Shown: positions 59,818-64,000 of the stretch, one piece after another
How positions within the stretch are numbered: the first letter of the stretch is position 1
How the letters are laid out: each line of letters opens with the position of its first letter
Assembly: GCA_017979445.1 (NCBI GenBank)
Contig: CM030711.1
Coordinates: 47,105,560 to 47,169,559, forward strand
DNA from: Akebia trifoliata
Lineage: Eukaryota > Streptophyta > Magnoliopsida > Ranunculales > Lardizabalaceae
Direction of reading: 5' to 3'
Length of the DNA stretch: 64,000 nucleotides
The notes under the pieces: model-generated
What the model was told of the DNA's origin: nothing
Seen by the model: the letters and a program-made list of their open reading frames with translations, nothing else
Databases searched by the model: none
Program-made: the position numbers and the translations under genes

Positions 59818-61711
59818 TCCTCAAATATAAGATCTCTATTTTTTCTCACATCTCAATCTTACGTCTCTAAAGATCAGTACTATGTTTAGATTTTTATGGG
59901 ATAGAGCTTAATCATGAAACCTCTACCATTTAAAAATTCTCCCTTAAAATTAGTGGTGGCAATCTTAATACTAACAGAACTCTCGAAAACGACATATAAT
60001 TAGTGGATTTGAATTATAATAGTGTCAATTCGTCTAACACGTTTATTAAATGGGTTGGGTATGGGTTAGGGGTATCAATCCACTAACCTATTTTAACACG
60101 TTTAATTATCATATCATTAAGGTGTAATTTTAAATATATCTACAATTATTTATGAATTTTTTAAATTACTCATTTTTTGTGATAAAACTTAATTTATGTT
60201 TTGTGATACTTAATTTATGTTGGTAGATATTGATTTATGGTTACGTGATTTTATTTTTAGTAATGGTATTTTATTTTCGGTGGTAAACCTTATTTTTTCC
60301 GTTAAAGACTAGAATTTTATTAAACAGATTATATATAGGTCGAGTCAAGTATACCCATTTATAAATGGGTTGAGTTTAAGACGACAACAAAAAAGGGACA
60401 TTTTTTTGTTTAAATACTTAAAAACATTCCATTTCGCATAGTAACTCAATTTTTTTATAAAAAAATACTCTTTCCCATAATCTTTTTTGTTAAACTTTTT
60501 GTAAATTACAACTTTCTCCCTCCTAGCCATTTTTAGATTTTACGAAGGAGAGAAATCTCCATTCTCACTCAAAAACCCACCATATATCTATTGGAATATA
60601 ATTACGAAGAACTATATTTATGATGAAAGAATTTATAACCATAAGTAGAAAAAACAAGGTTTGGAGGAAGTTGTGTCAACTTTTGGAGAGTATATACAAA
60701 TAGTACTTGAGTCTCAGGTCTGCCAAGTAAAAGACTTCTTTTTAATTGAAAATAATATAATAAGAGATTCAAAGCGAAATTTAGTGAAAAATGGCAGGAG
60801 ATAGGGTTGTTTAAAGAGACTATATATGAATTTTTTTCCCTTTTAAATTAATGAATATTTTGAAAATTTGTAGTAGCTATATTAGACTAAAACTGAAGTA
60901 ATGTTACTCATGTCCCACTTAATAAAATCAATTCATGCTATTGGCAAGGTAAAGAAATTTATAGGAACTTTTAGAAATAATTTAAAGGAATATTTACGAA
61001 AAGGTGATCAATTTTTGATGAATTTACGACTCTGTCTCACTATTCATTTTAATTACCAAAATGTGACATATAACAAAATAACAGATTTAAAGTGACTCTA
61101 TCTTGCAGGTTTCACTATTTTTATCAAGATAAACACTTTAAATCTATGAAAATGTACCTCTAAAATAAGCCTGCTATATAATCACTTTAATACCTCCAAA
61201 TTTGTTATCATTTTCACGTTTTGGTTATTAAAATCAAAAGTGAGCCAAAATCATAAATTCGACAAAATTAAACTCACAAAATGGTAGTTCACCCTAAATT
61301 AAAAGAGGAGAAATAAAAGTTCTATAATCAATTATTTACTCTCCTAAAGAAAAGATATTTTTAAATAAGTGCCACATAACTATTTTTTAGTCTTTTTAAG
61401 GAAATGTGGAGCATGTCAAACAAGAAATTCTCATTCAAATGACATAATTGATTATTTTCTTTAATGGGAATCATATTTCATTGTTTGTCATAAAGCATAC
61501 CACCTATCAAATGATGGTCTTTTTATAGTTTCTATTACTATCTTCATCTTCGTCATTTTGAATTAATGAGTTTTATGTTGTTAAATAAAATGAAAATAAA
61601 AAAAAGCGAAATTGGAAGGCATAGTAAGTAAAAGTTTTCACAGTGTGCGAATTACATACACATTCTTATATATGAACCAAGAAAAAAAAAAGTTGACATG
61701 GAATTGAGAAA
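59818..61711. other. Intergenic DNA between the dioxygenase copies
   Basis: It contains one more copy of the GTGGCAATCTTAA repeat (59943-60120). The rest is AT-rich without recognisable genes; an open frame at 60901-61095 matches nothing I know. Confidence 0.4.
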
Positions 61712-62030
61712 TTAAACTTTGGCCCAATCGAGAGTCCTCTCCCCTAGCGAGTTTTTCTTGAAATAGACATCAGCATAGTCTCTCATCTTTACTTTCCTAA
61801 ACAATCTTGGTCTACTCTCATCCATCAACTTGGAAGCAGGTTCAATTTCATTCTCCATTTCAGGAAGAAAGAACGTAGCCAAAGAGAACCTCTCTCTTTC
61901 ATAATCTGGTACCACCTTATGTATTGGGCTCTTGAACTCTCCATTAGTCATTATCTGCCAATGCCATTAAGTTGTTTTTCTTGAAAAATCAAACTTCATG
62001 AAGAACTAGAAGTCTAAAAGAAAAGAAAAA

Positions 62031-62085
<55 letters not shown>

Positions 62086-62825
62086 CCTCTATTTGATCGG
62101 CAACATTGATGAGCAATGCATGTGGAATGATTGGAACTTTGAACCATTGACCATCTTTGAGGACTTGAAGACCTTCCACTTGTTTATCTTGCAAAACAAT
62201 GGTGATTGATCCTCCATCTGAATGTGGTCTAACACCGTAAACAAGGTCGGGCCTTGAACAAGGAGGGTAATAGTTAAACCTCGTAAAAGCTGTACCATGT
62301 TCCCCAGACTGGTTGAGGAACTCGTTCTCCTCCAAACCTAGTATCTTTGCCATAATCTTCATAATGGATTTGTAAATCAAACTAACCTTCGTGCTATATT
62401 CATGCAACATTTCCCTGCAACATCATTCAACAATTACTTTTCGTGGATATAGGTATTTAGGAGTGGAGATATCGCTCTATTCTTTGTTTTTTGGCTAAGT
62501 TGACAGGAACACAACTACGTTGAATCCAAACTTTGATCTACCAATATCGAAATTAACATAGATACCTGAAATCATTTGGATTCTCGGGCCAAAGTTTGAG
62601 CTTCCTCTGATCATCTGGTTTCACCAAGAGATATAGACGGTCGGACCACTCGAGAACCTGATCTTCGGACACAATTAAGTCATTCCCATATCCTTCTAAG
62701 TAGTCTTGTGTGCCATCTTTAATGATGGCATACTTATGCTTCTCGTCCATCGAAAGCTGAAAGAACTTCTTTGCTATATTAAGCATTTCATCGAGTAAAG
62801 TGCTTGGTATATCATGTCCTATTGC
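61712..62825 (-). CDS. 2-oxoglutarate/Fe(II)-dependent dioxygenase, second tandem copy, 5' end outside window
   Basis: Minus-strand exons 62825-62566, 62414-62087 and 61954-61712 match exons 2-4 of the copy at 53733-57180 in exact length (260, 328 and 243 nt) and phase. They encode AIGHDIPSTLLDEML ... LDWAKV. The iron ligands HSD and SPIHKV and the 2OG-binding RERFS are intact. Exon 1 (85 codons in the sister) is not found in the 1.17 kb left in the window and should lie beyond the right edge. It differs from its sister most in the last exon (FFLPEMENEIEPASKLMDES against FYGPEMNKYVEPADMLIDES), which suggests diverging substrate or expression. Probably functional. Confidence 0.9.
62033..62086. 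repeat. (CT)n(TA)n microsatellite abutting a splice donor
   Basis: About 16 CT units followed by about 11 TA units. On the gene's strand the exon 3 donor reads GAG|GTATATATATATA and runs straight into (GA)n. Confidence 0.85.
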
Positions 62826-63845
62826 CTGAAATTTAATCAACAGATTTAATAATGTGAAAGAGTAACATCAGAAAATTTAATGGAAAAACATGAGAAATCT
62901 AATAATGAATCTCATGAGTGGTTATTGTCACCCATTGGCCGGAATTAGAACCAAATCATTTTGGCTATTTTGATTCAGTTGCAATCATGTAAATCATTTG
63001 CTTAAATGGGTTATTGATTTTTGGTTCAAACTATATTAAGCAAAATCATTATTATAAAAACCTTATCCTAAGGATTTGGGGTCGGTTAGCTAAATGAATC
63101 TTGTTCTTTGTCTATTCTGTCAAGAGACACATCTTCTATTGTATCATGTCAAACACATGATTGTAAGGGAAAATTACTTAATAGACCTTGGGGTTGGGAT
63201 TAGTTTCTAAGTACCTCTAAAATCTTTCTTTTTAAGTAGCCACAACTCATGATGACAAATTTTAAAGTATCAAAATACCTTTCCATCTCTCTTATCTTAA
63301 CTAAGTTTTTTTAATTATAATTGTGATTCATTTGACAAATAGAGAATGATAAACTCATAATTTCAAAGATTTAAAATAACTTTCCATCAATTCGAATGAA
63401 TTGTGATGATGAACAGAAGATGACGTACCCATAATTTTATATTTGATGTAAAATATTATCCAAATGTTTGTTTCGCAAGATAATATATGCATTTCAGATA
63501 TTTCAAGAAGATCTATTCAATGGAAAGTTTGCCACTCCTCCTAAGTCATGAGCTCCGTGCTTTTAACATAAAAATGTAGTTACAAGCCTAATTGGTAAAG
63601 TTCACTCGAAATAAAAAGAATAGAAAAAGAAAGAAAATTTGAGGTGGATTGAACCTTCAAAACCTATTTAAAATGGTCAATTTCCAAGCATCTAATTAAA
63701 AACTCATAATAACTCTCCCCATGATTTGTCATATAATCACGGATTAAATACATAGAGTCCTCCATAAAAATAACTAAAAACTACCACTCCAAAGAGAACA
63801 ACTTCCTCTCACCAACTTTATAAACTTATACCCACGTAGTATAAC
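62826..63845. other. Intron 1 of the second dioxygenase copy (partial)
   Basis: Near 62930-62975 CACCCATTGGCCGGAATTAG, then AACCAAATCATTTTGG, matches intron 1 of the sister gene near 55210-55265 (GTCCATTGGCAGGAACTAG, AATCAAATCATTTTGG). The intron was therefore duplicated with the gene. No exon 1-like sequence is found. Confidence 0.6.
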
Positions 63846-64000
63846 CATGGTTTTAAAACTTGGTTTGATCTCTCGTCTTCTTCTTGGACGAGTCCGACCG
63901 AGTTGTCTTGGACGAGTCAATTCATCTTGGATGAGATAAAACATTTAACTCGATTTTCAATTATTTATTCATGTATATTTATATGAAAATAATTATATAC
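63846..64000. repeat. Left end of a CATGGTTTT TIR element, cut by the window edge
   Basis: It starts CATGGTTTTAAAACTTGG and continues with TCTTGGACGAGTCCGACCGA and TTGTCTTGGACGAGTC, as in the copy at 3930. Confidence 0.45.

Noticed and set aside
62826..64000. Search for exon 1 of the second dioxygenase copy
   Set aside because: No sequence resembling the sister's 85-codon first exon was found on the minus strand here; it is presumed to lie outside the window.

Overview
This is nuclear DNA from a flowering plant, probably a eudicot. It is AT-rich, has intron-rich genes with GT..AG introns, and its intergenic DNA is packed with small transposons. I cannot place the species.

Five protein-coding genes can be assembled exon by exon. 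(1) EMC7, an ER membrane protein complex subunit, on + at 4820-9236 (7 exons, 205 aa). (2) A GT31 glycosyltransferase of the hydroxyproline O-galactosyltransferase (HPGT) type on + at 11851-21101 (12 exons, 350 aa). (3) A GLI1-type glycerol kinase on - at 25844-29098 (4 exons, 525 codons plus stop). Its second exon carries an in-frame TAG at codon 88, where the family has Gln in the N-Q-R-E-T glycerol-binding motif. (4) A type I (K+-dependent class) vacuolar H+-pyrophosphatase on + at 43476-48671 (8 exons, 765 aa). (5) Two tandem 2-oxoglutarate/Fe(II) dioxygenases on -: a complete copy at 53733-57180 (361 aa) and a partial copy at 61712-62825 whose first exon lies beyond the right edge. The genes are unrelated housekeeping and metabolic functions and form no pathway; only the dioxygenase pair is a functional cluster.

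The rest is mostly mobile DNA. The most striking component is a non-autonomous family with a shared core of four copies of one ~45-bp arm in alternating orientation (two hairpins around a short spacer). At least six different terminal modules flank this core. I count 13 complete and one degenerate copy: two in HPGT introns, a cluster at 23453-24893, a six-element chain at 34961-37244, and singles near 52.5 and 59.6 kb. Most are bounded by (TA)n, but two have perfect 9-bp target site duplications (TSDs), which points to Mutator-type mobilisation. Two neighbours in the chain are a 381-bp inverted pair that reads as identical.

Several other 9-bp-TSD MITE families are present, with GAGTCGTGCTGG-like, GAGTNATGAT-like and GGGTAAATTACA ends. 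There are also Helitron-like elements ending in CTAGT, tRNA-related SINEs, a decayed LINE in an HPGT intron, a Ty1/copia scrap, and a ~178-bp decayed plastid 16S rRNA fragment inserted in an older repeat. Nested insertions allow several local insertion orders to be read directly.
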